A DNA stretch of 64,000 nt from Prochlorococcus sp. AG-363-C02 (GCA_003278345.1 QCFH01000003.1:1-64000), one strand, 5' to 3'; shown: positions 49,788 to 60,989, counted from the first letter of the stretch. Numbers and translations: made by a program. Notes: generated from the sequence alone by a model not told the origin.

Positions 49788-49961
49788 TATCCAACCCCAG
49801 GTATATGGAAAGGAAGTATATTATCCAATGAAATCAAATATTTATGGAAAACAGGTATTCTTAATAAAGCTAATGGAACCAAAATATGTGAAGCCAACCA
49901 AATAGCACCAACAATTGGTCCCCATTTGCCAAGTTTTGAGAGAATTTTTCTTTCTTTCATT
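49788..49961 (-). CDS. Small membrane protein, paralog of 19897-20109
   Basis: MKERKILSKLGKWGPIVGAIWLASHILVPLALLRIPVFHKYLISLDNILPFHIPGVG*. Confidence 0.65.
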
Positions 49962-50125
49962 TATGTTAAATGAAATACTACTTTAATTACCTATTGTAAA
50001 TGATTTTCTCGAGAAATTTAGTTAAATAATAGGAAAATTTTCCAGGAAATACTTTAAGTATAGATATTCAAAAAATTAGATTATGTAATTTATTATTTTT
50101 TTAGATGCAAATTTAAATAATAGCC

Positions 50126-50437
50126 TTAGCTTCCTTCATAAGAATCTAATCCAGCTACAAAAGGAAAAACTTGATCGTCACCCAAGTCAGGATATCCTGT
50201 TTCATCATTTGATATAACTGGGGCTTCATTCACTTGAGAAACAGAGGAAGATTCTTTATCTGCCAGTTCTGTAGAGCTTGAAATTTCGTTGTTTTCGAGG
50301 CTGACTTTTGGAAATGATGCTTCGAGCTTAAAGGTTTGATTAGCATTTGCAGGAGTACAATCAGTTATAAAAATTGAACAAATTAAAACTAGTGATGAGA
50401 AGGCCAAACAAAGAAACTTAGATATTTTCTTAAGCAT
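50126..50437 (-). CDS. Secreted hypothetical protein (103 aa)
   Basis: Signal peptide LCLAFSSLVLICSIFITDCTPANA. Confidence 0.7.
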   Translation of the reverse strand: MLKKISKFLCLAFSSLVLICSIFITDCTPANANQTFKLEASFPKVSLENNEISSSTELADKESSSVSQVNEAPVISNDETGYPDLGDDQVFPFVAGLDSYEGS

Positions 50438-50600
50438 GATTTTTATAAAGCTATTTATATTTAAGCAGTTATAGGGCCAGTTTTCATATTTATTTGCATC
50501 TCTTTAGGGAATTAAGAGATTGACTAGAAAATTATATCTAATTTCGAACTATAGCTTTCATATTCTAAAGTCAAGAAAAAGTTTTAGGTGTTTGTATTCA

Positions 50601-50723
50601 TTATTTAATTACGGATAGACTTATTCCTTTAAAGCGTAAAAATAAAACTCCTAGAAGCCCTAAAAGATTTAGTCCAATTACAAATGCCCATATTTTGAAG
50701 CTCTTGCTTTCGCTTTTATTCAT
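50601..50723 (-). CDS. Small membrane protein (40 aa)
   Basis: MNKSESKSFKIWAFVIGLNLLGLLGVLFLRFKGISLSVIK*. Confidence 0.55.
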   Translation of the reverse strand: MNKSESKSFKIWAFVIGLNLLGLLGVLFLRFKGISLSVIK

Positions 50724-50913
50724 AATCAATATTTTGGAATAATCAAACTTTACTATTTATATAAAAGTGGATTATAAATATCTTGAAAATTTAATTAAAA
50801 TAAAGACTTTAATTAATTTAAATAAAAGACATGAATTTGATACATATTAGGAATGTATTAAAAAAACTAAAAAAGCCCCGTATAGGGGGCTTTTTTTTTG
50901 CTTTGAAAGTTAC

Positions 50914-51084
50914 TTATTTCTGATATCTATTTCCGCGATATGCAAGAGAATAATGAATTTCTTCTTTTGCTATATCTCTGCATGTATTGTAGTGCTCACG
51001 TCTGTAAGTAAGTTCTGTGCATTTTTTTGCGGCAGGTTCTTTGTGTTGAATGTAGTCATGACCGCGATAAAGAAGAGTAGTCAT
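50914..51084 (-). CDS. DUF4278-like protein
   Basis: MTTLLYRGHDYIQHKEPAAKKCTELTYRREHYNTCRDIAKEEIHYSLAYRGNRYQK; internal Met of track ORF 50914-51120. Confidence 0.75.
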   Translation of the reverse strand: MTTLLYRGHDYIQHKEPAAKKCTELTYRREHYNTCRDIAKEEIHYSLAYRGNRYQK

Positions 51085-51374
51085 AATGAACTCCTGTATT
51101 AAACTAGGTCCCCGTTCCATGGCCTAGGTCGTAATGCGGCTTGCTTAAAAGCAAGTTGAACGTTTTTTGTAGTAATTGCTACAAAATCATAGTACTTGCT
51201 TCGTGCTGCGCTTGTAGTTCATGTTGATACATCTGCTTTTTAAGCAAAACTTCTTAACTATTCATGCTATTTACATCATTTGGGGCCTTTTTGGATAAAG
51301 TGTCTTTTTGTATAGATCTGATCCTTGTGAAAATCTTTTTATGAGTCTTCAGTTAATAGGATTGATTATTTTCA

Positions 51375-51581
51375 ATGAACTCTTTTTTACCAAAAGTACT
51401 TGATTTGAATGGGATGTCATTGACTACTTCATTGGTTGTGTGGAGTATGATTGCTTTCCTGGCTGCTTTACTTTTGTTATTGGCCTTCTTGCTGTTTAAA
51501 AGTTTTTATCCACGTATATCTAATAAAAAATCTACTTCAAAAAAGGTTGAACCTAAAGGATTTGGTGGCTTTTCTAACTAG
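51375..51581 (+). CDS. Small membrane protein (68 aa)
   Basis: ORF with one TM and basic tail. Confidence 0.65.
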   Translation: MNSFLPKVLDLNGMSLTTSLVVWSMIAFLAALLLLLAFLLFKSFYPRISNKKSTSKKVEPKGFGGFSN

Positions 51582-51585
51582 ATAT

Positions 51586-51774
51586 TTAGAGTCCGCCTTG
51601 ATTTATGATATTAATAGCCAAAGGAGCTATGCAAATACATGCAATTAGTAATGCGATAAGTAGTTGGAAAATAGGTAATATGTTATCTGGCTTCATAGGT
51701 TTTATGGCTTCTTTACTTTGATCTGTTCCTTCTTTACTAAATACTTTTGTGACAAGCTTATCTTTGAGGGCCAT
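51586..51774 (-). CDS. Small membrane protein (62 aa)
   Basis: ORF with C-terminal TM. Confidence 0.65.
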   Translation of the reverse strand: MALKDKLVTKVFSKEGTDQSKEAIKPMKPDNILPIFQLLIALLIACICIAPLAINIINQGGL

Positions 51775-51887
51775 TTAAATTAATTGTATATTAACTAGAC
51801 GATATCCCATGACGTTGTTTTAAATCAAATATATTAAAAAATATATATTTTGTTGCTTGCCCCGTAATGTGTGTTAATCATTTTATT

Positions 51888-54491
51888 TTAATTATCAAGA
51901 ATAAGTTCTATAATTTCCCTGCTATTTGAAGATAGACTTCTCTTTCTTATCATATCAATAGCATTAAACATATTCTGAGAATTTGGTTCAATATACTTTT
52001 TCCAATTGCTAAATGTTTTTATTAACTTTGAGGCGGTAATGGGATTTTTAGTGTCAATATTAATTATTTGCTCAGCAATAAACAAATACCCCTTACCATC
52101 TTTTGAATGGAATGAGCTTGTATTGCTAATAAACCCTCCTAATAAAGAACGAATAGAATTAGGAGATTTAAAATCAAATTTATAATGATTCAATAATGAC
52201 TTTGTTATATCTAAAGAATTTGTTCTTGGAATTGAAGACTCTAGATTAAACCATGTATCTAAGACGACAGGATTATCCTTCCACCGATCGAAGAAAATAA
52301 GCATTGCTTGATCCCTTTCTTTGCAGTTTATGAGCTTAATTGCATTAAGAGCAGAAATCGATAAAGTCATAGAATTTCCCTTTATTACATTAAGTAGATC
52401 ATTTTTAATATCAACACTTTTTGAGAATATAAGTAATCCCCATATCGTATTCATTAATTTACGGCTTTCCTTTCCTTTCGGCCAGCTTTCAAGCAATTTA
52501 CTTTTTGATATATCAACTAAATATTCTAAGGTAGAGGATAATTTATTTGCTATAAAAGATGATAGATAGTAGTAGGAATTATATATTTCAATAGGGTTAA
52601 TTGGATCTTGTGATAATTCAACCTCTTGTATTGAGGGAAATTTAAGTATAGAAGCTAAAAAATCAAGGCGTTCATTTTCTAAGTTATTTATTATCTTGCT
52701 AAGTGAATGAACTAATAGCTTTTCTATATTATGTTTGGGATTTTTAGAAGCTCTAGAAACTATAGCTTCTTTATACATAGATTGAAAAATATTCCAACGG
52801 GAAAACATATCCTTTTCATTTGTAGCCAAGTAAAACTTTTCATCTATTGTCAAGTCAGTTTCCCAGTTAACAGGAGAAGAGAATTCTCTAAAATATGACA
52901 ACACTGGAATTTCTTTGGATTCATGAAGACCTTTAAATGTATATATTTCTTCCTTATTTTGTAATATAATAATTTTTTCCTTAATAGAATTTTTGTATAT
53001 AAATGCCATGTTGATTGGTATTACCCTGGGCTTATAGTTTTTGTTATTTAGTAATTCTTGCTTTATAATTAATTTTAATTCTCCTTTTTTGCAATCCCAC
53101 TCTCTTTTTATTGAAATATTCGGGGTTCCGTACTCATAATACCAATCCATAAATTGATCAATATTAAAATTAATCTTATATCCATTTTCACAAGCTCCCT
53201 CAATTATAGAATTTATAAAATCTTCTGTTGTAGCAGCCTTTCCATCAAAGTCTTTTGCATATTTCTTTATTCCTAATATAAAACTATCTTTACCTATAAT
53301 TGTTTGCAGCATTCTTATTATTTCTGCTCCCTTTTCATATATTGTTGTCGTATAAAAGTTGTCTATTGAGTTATATTCTTTTGGCTTTACTGCGTGTGCA
53401 GTCGGTCCATTATCCTCCTTGAATTGAGTCCTCCTAAGCATTGATACATCTTCTATTCTCTTGATTCCATATGAATGCAAATCAGCTGTAAATGACTGAT
53501 CTCTAAAAACTGTAAGCCCTTCTTTAAGAGATAGTTGAAACCAATCCCTACAAGTAATTCTATTGCCAGTCCAATTATGAAAATATTCATGTGCAATTAC
53601 ACTCTCAATTCTTTCAAGTTCAGTATCAGTGGCTATTTCTGAATTGGCGAGAATAAGCTTAGAGTTAAATATATTTAAACTTTTATTTTCCATGGCACCC
53701 ATATTAAAGTGCCTAATAGCTACTATATTGTAAATATCTAAATCATATTCAAAGCCATATACTTCTTCATCCCATTGCATCGCTTTCTTTAATGAAAGTA
53801 GTGCATGACTTGTATATTTAGCATCATTTTTTTCAACATATATATTTATTTTTACTTCTTTGCCAGAAATTGTATTATATGTGCCATTTGTTTTTATTAA
53901 TTTACCCGCAACTAAAGCAAATAGGTAAGATGGTTTTGGGAAAGGATCGCTCCATATTACTTCATGTCTATTGGATCTATTTAATATCTTATACTCACTA
54001 ATTTGATTTCCATTTGAAAGAAGTATTGGAAATTGATTTAAATCTGATTCTATACGAACGGTATATTTAGATAGTATATCAGGTCTATCAGGATGAAAGC
54101 ATATACGTCTAAAACCCTCAGCCTCGCATTGACTTGTTAGTATTTGATTGCTTTTGTAAAGACCTTCTAAAGATGTATTATTATAAGGATTAATATAACT
54201 AATTATAGTTAGCTTGAATGATCTCTTAGTTATATTTATTATCTCTAAATTGTCATTACTATATTTATATTCATTACTATTAAGAATGTAATTATTTATT
54301 TTTATACTTTCCAACTCTATGCAAACTCCTTTTAATTTAATCTTTTGATCGCTTACATTAATAGTTTTTATGTCATATGTAGAAATAATTTTAACTTTAC
54401 TTTTCATTATAGATATATCAAGAAATATATTAGGAATTAAGTATTCTGGCTCTTTATAATCAATTAGTCTGACTTTATTTAGGGTCCTCAT
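51888..54491 (-). CDS. pepN: Aminopeptidase N (M1 family)
   Basis: GAMENKSLNIFNSKLILA, VIAHEYFHNWTGNRITCRDWFQLSLKEGLTVFRDQSF. Confidence 0.97.
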   Translation of the reverse strand: MRTLNKVRLIDYKEPEYLIPNIFLDISIMKSKVKIISTYDIKTINVSDQKIKLKGVCIELESIKINNYILNSNEYKYSNDNLEIINITKRSFKLTIISYINPYNNTSLEGLYKSNQILTSQCEAEGFRRICFHPDRPDILSKYTVRIESDLNQFPILLSNGNQISEYKILNRSNRHEVIWSDPFPKPSYLFALVAGKLIKTNGTYNTISGKEVKINIYVEKNDAKYTSHALLSLKKAMQWDEEVYGFEYDLDIYNIVAIRHFNMGAMENKSLNIFNSKLILANSEIATDTELERIESVIAHEYFHNWTGNRITCRDWFQLSLKEGLTVFRDQSFTADLHSYGIKRIEDVSMLRRTQFKEDNGPTAHAVKPKEYNSIDNFYTTTIYEKGAEIIRMLQTIIGKDSFILGIKKYAKDFDGKAATTEDFINSIIEGACENGYKINFNIDQFMDWYYEYGTPNISIKREWDCKKGELKLIIKQELLNNKNYKPRVIPINMAFIYKNSIKEKIIILQNKEEIYTFKGLHESKEIPVLSYFREFSSPVNWETDLTIDEKFYLATNEKDMFSRWNIFQSMYKEAIVSRASKNPKHNIEKLLVHSLSKIINNLENERLDFLASILKFPSIQEVELSQDPINPIEIYNSYYYLSSFIANKLSSTLEYLVDISKSKLLESWPKGKESRKLMNTIWGLLIFSKSVDIKNDLLNVIKGNSMTLSISALNAIKLINCKERDQAMLIFFDRWKDNPVVLDTWFNLESSIPRTNSLDITKSLLNHYKFDFKSPNSIRSLLGGFISNTSSFHSKDGKGYLFIAEQIINIDTKNPITASKLIKTFSNWKKYIEPNSQNMFNAIDMIRKRSLSSNSREIIELILDN

Positions 54492-54576
54492 GCCTTCTTA
54501 AGTATATTCTTTAAATCTTATTTAATCTTAAAGACTACGTGCTAGGTTACTTAATAAATTATAACAAGACTATAAA

Positions 54577-55269
54577 TTATAATTGAATTGACTTGTATGG
54601 AATTCTTTTTAACTTACTGTTTTTTATAGAAATAAAATAAGAATTCTTTTTCTTTCCAAAACTTATATTTTTAATTTTATTTTCATCCTTTATATGTAAA
54701 GCGGATTCGCCTTCAATAGCTATGCAGTCAGAAATAATATTATCCTCTATAACCTTTCTTAAGAAAGGCTTTCTTTTCTTCTCTTCGTCGTAGTGAGGAC
54801 AGCATGTGCCTTTTAGAAAGCCTAGACAATTCATTATAGATAAGTCACTTGCTAGTGAATCTGTTATTCCTTTTTCAAACCAGCAAATTGCACCAGCACT
54901 TACTCCACTCATTATAATACCTTTATCGTATGCTTTTTTTAGAATCAGGTCTAGGCCCCATTCTTTCCAAACACCTAACATGCTTCTTGTGTTTCCACCA
55001 CCTACATAAATAATGTCTTGATTGTAGATATGTTCTTTTAAATCTATTGTTCGTTTGAAAAGGTCTATGTGACTAGGCTTGCAGTCAAGTTCTGTAAAAA
55101 CTTTGTAAAAACTAACTTTGTAATCACCATTATCTCCAGTTGCTGTAGGTATAAAACAAACTTTTGGATGTTTAGCATTGGACAAGTTTTTAATGTATCT
55201 TTCGATCTTTAACTTTCCAGTTGACCGGCCAAAGCCTCCTCCTCCAATAGCAATGATATGTTTATGCAT
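54577..55269 (-). CDS. Peptidase E-like (S51) protein
   Basis: IAIGGGGFG...VGGGNTRSMLGVWKEWGLD...MSGVSAGAICWFEKGITDS...PHYDEEKKRKPF. Confidence 0.9.
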   Translation of the reverse strand: MHKHIIAIGGGGFGRSTGKLKIERYIKNLSNAKHPKVCFIPTATGDNGDYKVSFYKVFTELDCKPSHIDLFKRTIDLKEHIYNQDIIYVGGGNTRSMLGVWKEWGLDLILKKAYDKGIIMSGVSAGAICWFEKGITDSLASDLSIMNCLGFLKGTCCPHYDEEKKRKPFLRKVIEDNIISDCIAIEGESALHIKDENKIKNISFGKKKNSYFISIKNSKLKRIPYKSIQL

Positions 55270-55345
55270 TTATGTTTTGTTAGTAGATTAAGTATATACG
55301 ACTTGTATTAACAAAATTATAATAATACAGAATAAATGCCTTTAG

Positions 55346-55564
55346 ATGAACTATTTTCATTTACTACTTGACTTTATAGGAAGTCTAAAAAATTATCAAA
55401 TTATTCTAGAATCTTTTTCTTTGATATTATATTTAACTTCTTTTATAAGCTTATTTCTTAGAAATAGCAGGGCATTATTATGGGGATCTTTCATAAGGAG
55501 GACAAGTTTACTTATAGCATTTTCAACATTAGCAATACCTTGGATGTTATCAGAGATATTATAA
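55346..55564 (+). CDS. Small membrane protein (72 aa)
   Basis: ORF with TM segments. Confidence 0.55.
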   Translation: MNYFHLLLDFIGSLKNYQIILESFSLILYLTSFISLFLRNSRALLWGSFIRRTSLLIAFSTLAIPWMLSEIL

Positions 55565-55649
55565 TAATAGATAGCTAAGCTTTTCTAGAAATTTTTTATA
55601 TCTATAAGCAATTGATTGAATAAGCAGAGATAATTATTAAAATTAACTT

Positions 55650-56057
55650 TTATTCAACTTGATTAGTTATTAAGCGATAGGCTAATTCATTAATCCTTTT
55701 TTTATTTACACCGTTATCTCCAACTCCAACCCTTGACTCAGACCTTACTTGAATAATTCCTTTATTTGGAAAAGCCTTTATTAATAGGTCATCTGTATAT
55801 TTTAGCCACCTTGTCTTTGCTTCTGCATGAATATAGTATGGAGACTTTTCTACAATTGTTGTTCTTGGAGTATTAGAAATAGCTGTTTCTATTTTTTGAA
55901 ATGATTGATCTATATCCTTTACCTCCCAATTCTCTTTAACGCAATGAGTAACTACTATACAAGGAGGCAGATCAAACTCATCTGTTTCGGCGTTTATATT
56001 GTTGGCATTAAAAAAAAGAATAAAAACCACAAATAATAATTTAATTAGCTTATCCAT
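55650..56057 (-). CDS. DUF1499 protein
   Basis: Signal peptide; YYIHAEAKTRWLKYTDDLLIKAFPNKGIIQVRSESRVGVGDNGVNKKRINEL. Confidence 0.85.
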   Translation of the reverse strand: MDKLIKLLFVVFILFFNANNINAETDEFDLPPCIVVTHCVKENWEVKDIDQSFQKIETAISNTPRTTIVEKSPYYIHAEAKTRWLKYTDDLLIKAFPNKGIIQVRSESRVGVGDNGVNKKRINELAYRLITNQVE

Positions 56058-56195
56058 GATTTCCAGATTTCAGTTTGCAATTATACTCTTAATAATAATA
56101 TCTGAAGTGTCACTTTTTATTTTTATAACCTAATTAGCTGATTTAAGCTCCTTAAATGTACTGAATGCTCTGAGAATTTATATTTTCAGTCTTTA

Positions 56196-57191
56196 TTATA
56201 TTGTTTTTTGAAGCCATTCTGATAGAGGTGTAATACTTATATCTAATTTTTGCGCAAGTCGTCTTAACTTGTTAAGGTCCGCTCCATAGCCTGCTTTTTC
56301 TATCCATGTTGCCATTAAAGCAATGTCATGCTCAATTAAGCTCATAATCAAACGTGGAACCATTCTATAACGAATAGAGTATGTGCTGTATTTATTTAAT
56401 TTTTTCCAGATATAAGCCATTTGCTCACCAGTGAGCTCTTCTCCTGCGATATTTATCTCTTCACCTATGAATATTTTTGGATTTGTAAAAATAGCTTTTG
56501 TCCATAAGCCAATATCATCGACTGCGATAGTTTGCCAAACCTTATCCTTTTGCACCAAACCAGGGAAGGTTGTTTGAGAAATATTCACACCAGGCAAATT
56601 ACTGTTGAAATTTTCAAAGTAACTAACAGGACGAATAATTGTTGAAATCTCATTCAAGTTAAATGTCTTAAGAAACTCTTCGATTTTCCATTTGTTAGAG
56701 AAATGACTAGGAGCTGGAATGTTTACAAGAGGATTCTTTGCCTTGCAAATTGAACTAAATACAAAATGCTTAAGAGATCCTGTTTCTTTTGCTTTCTTGA
56801 CAGCTGAAATTAAATTTTTGCCTTGGATAAGTTCATATTCTTCATCTATACTTCCACGTCCTATTTTCCAGCCTTTAGTAGGAGTTGTATTGCCGAATAT
56901 CCCATAAACATTAGCGAAACATTTGTCCAAAGAATTTGGGTCTAGGAGGTTTGCTTCTACCGTTTCTACATTGGGTAAGAGGGATAACTTTAAAGCTTCT
57001 TTACTAAAAAGTGAGCGAGTGAGAGCTCTAACATGAAATCGACCGTTTTTTGATAATTGCTGAACTACTGCTCTACCTTGCCGACTAGTAGCCATAGTTA
57101 CTGCAATTATGGGCTTTACTGAAGTCAATGAAAAAACTTGAGGCCTAATTATTTGTTTAACCAACTCTTTAGAATTGATGCTCATATCCAA
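56196..57191 (-). CDS. NmrA-like NAD(P)-binding protein
   Basis: VTMATSRQGRAVVQQLSKNGRFHVRALTRS...VETVEANLLDPNSLDKCFANVYGIFGNTTP. Confidence 0.85.
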   Translation of the reverse strand: MDMSINSKELVKQIIRPQVFSLTSVKPIIAVTMATSRQGRAVVQQLSKNGRFHVRALTRSLFSKEALKLSLLPNVETVEANLLDPNSLDKCFANVYGIFGNTTPTKGWKIGRGSIDEEYELIQGKNLISAVKKAKETGSLKHFVFSSICKAKNPLVNIPAPSHFSNKWKIEEFLKTFNLNEISTIIRPVSYFENFNSNLPGVNISQTTFPGLVQKDKVWQTIAVDDIGLWTKAIFTNPKIFIGEEINIAGEELTGEQMAYIWKKLNKYSTYSIRYRMVPRLIMSLIEHDIALMATWIEKAGYGADLNKLRRLAQKLDISITPLSEWLQKTI

Positions 57192-57405
57192 TTTTGAAAC
57201 AGGAATCTAAATTATGTTGAGAAATGTAAAGCATTTTTTTGCTTGATGCGAGTTTCTCGGATCATGGTCTCATTATTCCTTCCTAATCACTTCTTCTGCA
57301 GACCCTTTCAATGGTTTATTCAAAAAACAACCCATCTATATTTGGGATGAGAAATTATAATAGATAGAGAAATGAGATTTTTGTAAGGCAAAAAATAAAT
57401 TAATT

Positions 57406-57687
57406 TTGAATACAAGGATTTATTTTTTATTCATTAAATTTCTATTGCTTAGAACAATATGTAGCATTAAATCCATTTTTGAGGTTTATTTAGTAAGCAA
57501 CTTATCTGAACCTTTTATAGGAGGCAGGCTTTATATGTGGAGCAAGAGAATTGCAAGACTTCTGCTCATAGATGAGCTTCTTCTTGGAGGAGCTTCTATG
57601 TATGAAGAAGATTTAATAAGAATTGAATCTTCTGAGATTAAGTGGAATTCTCGAGTAATTAGAAAAAGTTATGAATCAGACCAATAA
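57406..57687 (+). CDS. Hypothetical protein (start uncertain)
   Basis: ORF 93 aa; MWSKRIARLLLIDELLLGGASMYEEDLIRIESSEIKWNSRVIRKSYESDQ. Confidence 0.55.
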   Translation: MNTRIYFLFIKFLLLRTICSIKSIFEVYLVSNLSEPFIGGRLYMWSKRIARLLLIDELLLGGASMYEEDLIRIESSEIKWNSRVIRKSYESDQ

Positions 57688-57746
57688 ATTTATATAGGGA
57701 TTATTTGAAAATTAATAACTTTTGAGAATTCAATAAAACAATTACC

Positions 57747-57782
57747 TAAAAAAAGTCTTCTTGTGACCAAGAAGACTTTTGG
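57747..57782 (+). terminator. Terminator-like hairpin
   Basis: AAAAAGTCTTCTTGtgacCAAGAAGACTTTT. Confidence 0.7.
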
Positions 57783-57962
57783 AAGACTGAGGATCCCCAT
57801 CACCCAGCCAATACAAAAACAATAGCAATTTTTCAACTAATCCGAAACCAGGGCAACGCTATATATAGAATTTTCTTAAAGCCCCACTCGTTCTTGCCCC
57901 CTATCTGTAGTAGGGGTTGTTTAAAGAGCATAATACAGTTATAAAGAGTATCCCCATCACCC

Positions 57963-57997
57963 AGACCCTAAGGACACCATCCCTAGGGTCTTTTTTG
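57963..57997 (+). terminator. Terminator-like hairpin
   Basis: GACCCTAaggacaccatccCTAGGGTCTTTTTT. Confidence 0.7.
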
Positions 57998-58706
57998 CTT
58001 ATTTGACGATTTTGCTAGGCTTTTGTAAATAAAGGATTGATTCTTCTGTGGAAAACTATCTCAAGGATTATGGAGGTTAGCCTAATTGTGAAAATTGAAT
58101 TTGTAACTTTTTCTTAAGCAGAATAGGCATTCTATGGCTTTGTAATTTAAGAAAAAATCCAATTATTGTTGGCATTAGATGTACTTAATCTTTATGAAAG
58201 CACTTGTTTTAATTAGTAAATCAGTTTGAATGCGAAGTATTTGCAAAGAATGATGCTCTTAATAGTTTTTTTTGTTATTGCTCTAAAAAGTTAAAACTGT
58301 TAAAAGGGCTCATATGTCTCTGGGGAGCTTAATTAAAAAATGGAAAGAGCAAGAATGGTTTCAGAACCTCTGCAAAAGGGAGTGAAGGACGTAAAAATTC
58401 TCTATAGACAATGGGGGTTTGAAAGGTGTTATAGATCTGCTTGCGGAGAGAAAGTATGCAATCGAGCACTATTCGAGCGTTTTTATAAAACTCAAAAACT
58501 ATCTTAAGAAAGCAAATTTGGCAGAAATGGAAAAGGTATATGCAAAAAGATTTGGTTATGGATAAAAGCGTTTCGTGGCTTTAATGAATTGAAAGAAATA
58601 ATGCAAGGAAAAGCTCATCAATTAAAACAATCATATGACTTTTTGCTTTTCTCCTATTGCAATTAAAAGTTAAAGCCGTATTTTTTAGTTGGTTCTTTTT
58701 TTTTTA

Positions 58707-59075
58707 ATGCAACAGATCAACTTGAAGGCAGTTAATTTTGCTTTAATGTTTTCGCTTGCCCTCTTAACGGCTTATTTCACATTAGAGAATACTGTTAATA
58801 CAAAAGTAAATCTTCTTCCTGGAGTTTCAACTTCATTACCTACTGCAGCACTAGTTATCATCTCTTCTGGAATAGGAGCTTGTGGAGCTTGGTTTTTTGC
58901 AAGTTGGTCAAATAAGTTAAGAGAACAAGAAATTAAAGAGTTGGAAAACACAAAGAACCGTATTAAGGATCTTGAAACTGATTTATCTAGGATGAAGAAC
59001 AAACAAAATAATATTATCCCTTTTATTAGCTTTTCTGGAGATAAGGAAATTAGTTCTGAAAAGGAGGCTGCTTAG
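58707..59075 (+). CDS. LapA-domain-like membrane protein
   Basis: NFALMFSLALLTAYFTLENTVNTKVNLLPGVSTSLPTAALVIISSGIGACGAWFFASWSNKLREQEIKELE. Confidence 0.75.
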   Translation: MQQINLKAVNFALMFSLALLTAYFTLENTVNTKVNLLPGVSTSLPTAALVIISSGIGACGAWFFASWSNKLREQEIKELENTKNRIKDLETDLSRMKNKQNNIIPFISFSGDKEISSEKEAA

Positions 59076-59518
59076 AAAAACATTTAAAAGCATTGCAGAA
59101 TTATATAGAATTTTTCGGCTCTCTTTATATGTTTTCTATCTTGGGTAGATGATTTTGAAAAGAATCTCTATTAAAATATCACCTTAAAGGGTTTAAATTA
59201 TTTCCATAGGGATTGCCCCAAAAAACTAGTAAAATTTGGGTAGTCTCTATGGAAAAACTTTCTTCTTAGTTTGAATTATTCCAGCTTGTAAATTGAGATT
59301 AGATTTAATACAAGTTCTTAGTTTATCCTATTTATTAACTTTAATCCTTGAACTTATTTTAGTTTATTGGTATAAAATAATTTTAATAATAGAAAATACA
59401 CTATAAATGATTTTTCACATGATATAGCCTTTATAGCCATATTTATTGGCTTGATATTAATTCCTATAGGATCTTTTCCTGAATTATTTGAAAAATTAAT
59501 TAACTTCATTAATTACTT

Positions 59519-60142
59519 ATGACATCTAACCCTATTTTATTTGAAACTTTATTTGCAATTTTGTTGCTGGGGTGCCTTTTTTTTATTGCTTATAGACAAC
59601 ATATAAAAACCTTTCTAGTTAATTATATTTTCAAAGGTACTATAAATTCTATGGATGTAAAAACACCTGATTTAGTAGAACTTATAGAATTAGAAAAGAT
59701 AGCAAGAACTAGAGGGAGTGGAATCAAATTAGATTCTATTTTAGGACTTTGGAAATTTAAAAGTGTGTGGAAGAAGGGTTCTGATCAAGCAGATTCAATT
59801 AGCAGCTTACTCTTGAGAAATTTTTCAGCATCTTTAGAGCTAGATAAAATTGAAAAAGAAAAAGATGGCTTACTTCTTAAGGTTTTAAATTCAATTAGTT
59901 TTGGAATTCTATCTATCAAGTTTGCAGGATATGGCTCGCTAAATGGATTACAGCCCGTTTTACCATTCTTCTTTGAATCAATAGAATTAAGTTTGTCAGA
60001 AAAAGTTTTATTTAAAAGATTTCTTGTTACTCCAGATGAAAAGTTAAGACCTTTTTTTTCTCTAATAGCAATAGGAGATAAGAATGAATGGCTTTGTGCT
60101 AGAGGGAGAGGTGGTGGACTAGCTCTTTGGATAAGATCTTAA
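59519..60142 (+). CDS. Conserved-looking hypothetical protein (207 aa)
   Basis: Long intact ORF with N-terminal TM. Confidence 0.75.
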   Translation: MTSNPILFETLFAILLLGCLFFIAYRQHIKTFLVNYIFKGTINSMDVKTPDLVELIELEKIARTRGSGIKLDSILGLWKFKSVWKKGSDQADSISSLLLRNFSASLELDKIEKEKDGLLLKVLNSISFGILSIKFAGYGSLNGLQPVLPFFFESIELSLSEKVLFKRFLVTPDEKLRPFFSLIAIGDKNEWLCARGRGGGLALWIRS

Positions 60143-60269
60143 ATCATTACATTATGAATGCTTAATAAAGAAGCTTAGCTCATATTATTTTTTAGATTGA
60201 ATCGCTTTAGAAATATTATTTAAATTAAGTTATTTTTAATATATCTATCCCAAAGTGACCTGGTGTGAA

Positions 60270-60989
60270 TTATTTTCTATTTTGTAATAGAGAGTTGTCT
60301 CGACAATGTAGAAAAAGTCCTAAAGCCATTAAGAGTTCAAATATTTCTTGATCATTACGAATTTGCTCTACAGTTGAAGAAAATGAGATATCAAAATATA
60401 GGTAAAATAAAGCAACAAAAAGAAAATATAGACTATACTTTTTGGCAGGCAAAGCATCTAATTTTGGGAGATATTTCCATCCTAACCAACCAAATAAAAT
60501 ACATGATATCTCAAACGAAGGATCTAGAAGTAAATGGTGAAAATAATGTAAATTGTGAATATTACTTTCACCTTGGGAGTTTAGATTACGTATTGCATCG
60601 AAGCCGAAGCCAGTAATTCTTTCTCCCCAGCTTATTTCTTCTCCAGCAACAAATAGACATAAAAAGGCAAGTAGCCCCCATATTATCAAATTTAGATTTA
60701 AGCCATCTTTTACTCTTTTTCGTATACAAGAAATAGCTAAAAAGCCTGCACTTAAATATAGGAAAAATTGAATCCACTCTAAAGGCCCATCCTCATTTCT
60801 AAACCAATCAAACCAACTTATACCTATTAATTGTTCTCCATAGGGCAATATATATACTATTCCATAAATAAATATTAAATATAAAATTGGGAAAATATCA
60901 ACCTTTGGCTTTATATTTCCCCATTGTGTTTTAATTTTTTTTTTGGAAATAGGAGAAAATGGATTTAAATAAGATTCAAGAAAATTCAC
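60270..60989 (-). CDS. Polytopic membrane protein (239 aa)
   Basis: Multiple TM segments; AGEEISWGERITGFG. Confidence 0.8.
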   Translation of the reverse strand: MNFLESYLNPFSPISKKKIKTQWGNIKPKVDIFPILYLIFIYGIVYILPYGEQLIGISWFDWFRNEDGPLEWIQFFLYLSAGFLAISCIRKRVKDGLNLNLIIWGLLAFLCLFVAGEEISWGERITGFGFDAIRNLNSQGESNIHNLHYFHHLLLDPSFEISCILFGWLGWKYLPKLDALPAKKYSLYFLFVALFYLYFDISFSSTVEQIRNDQEIFELLMALGLFLHCRDNSLLQNRK

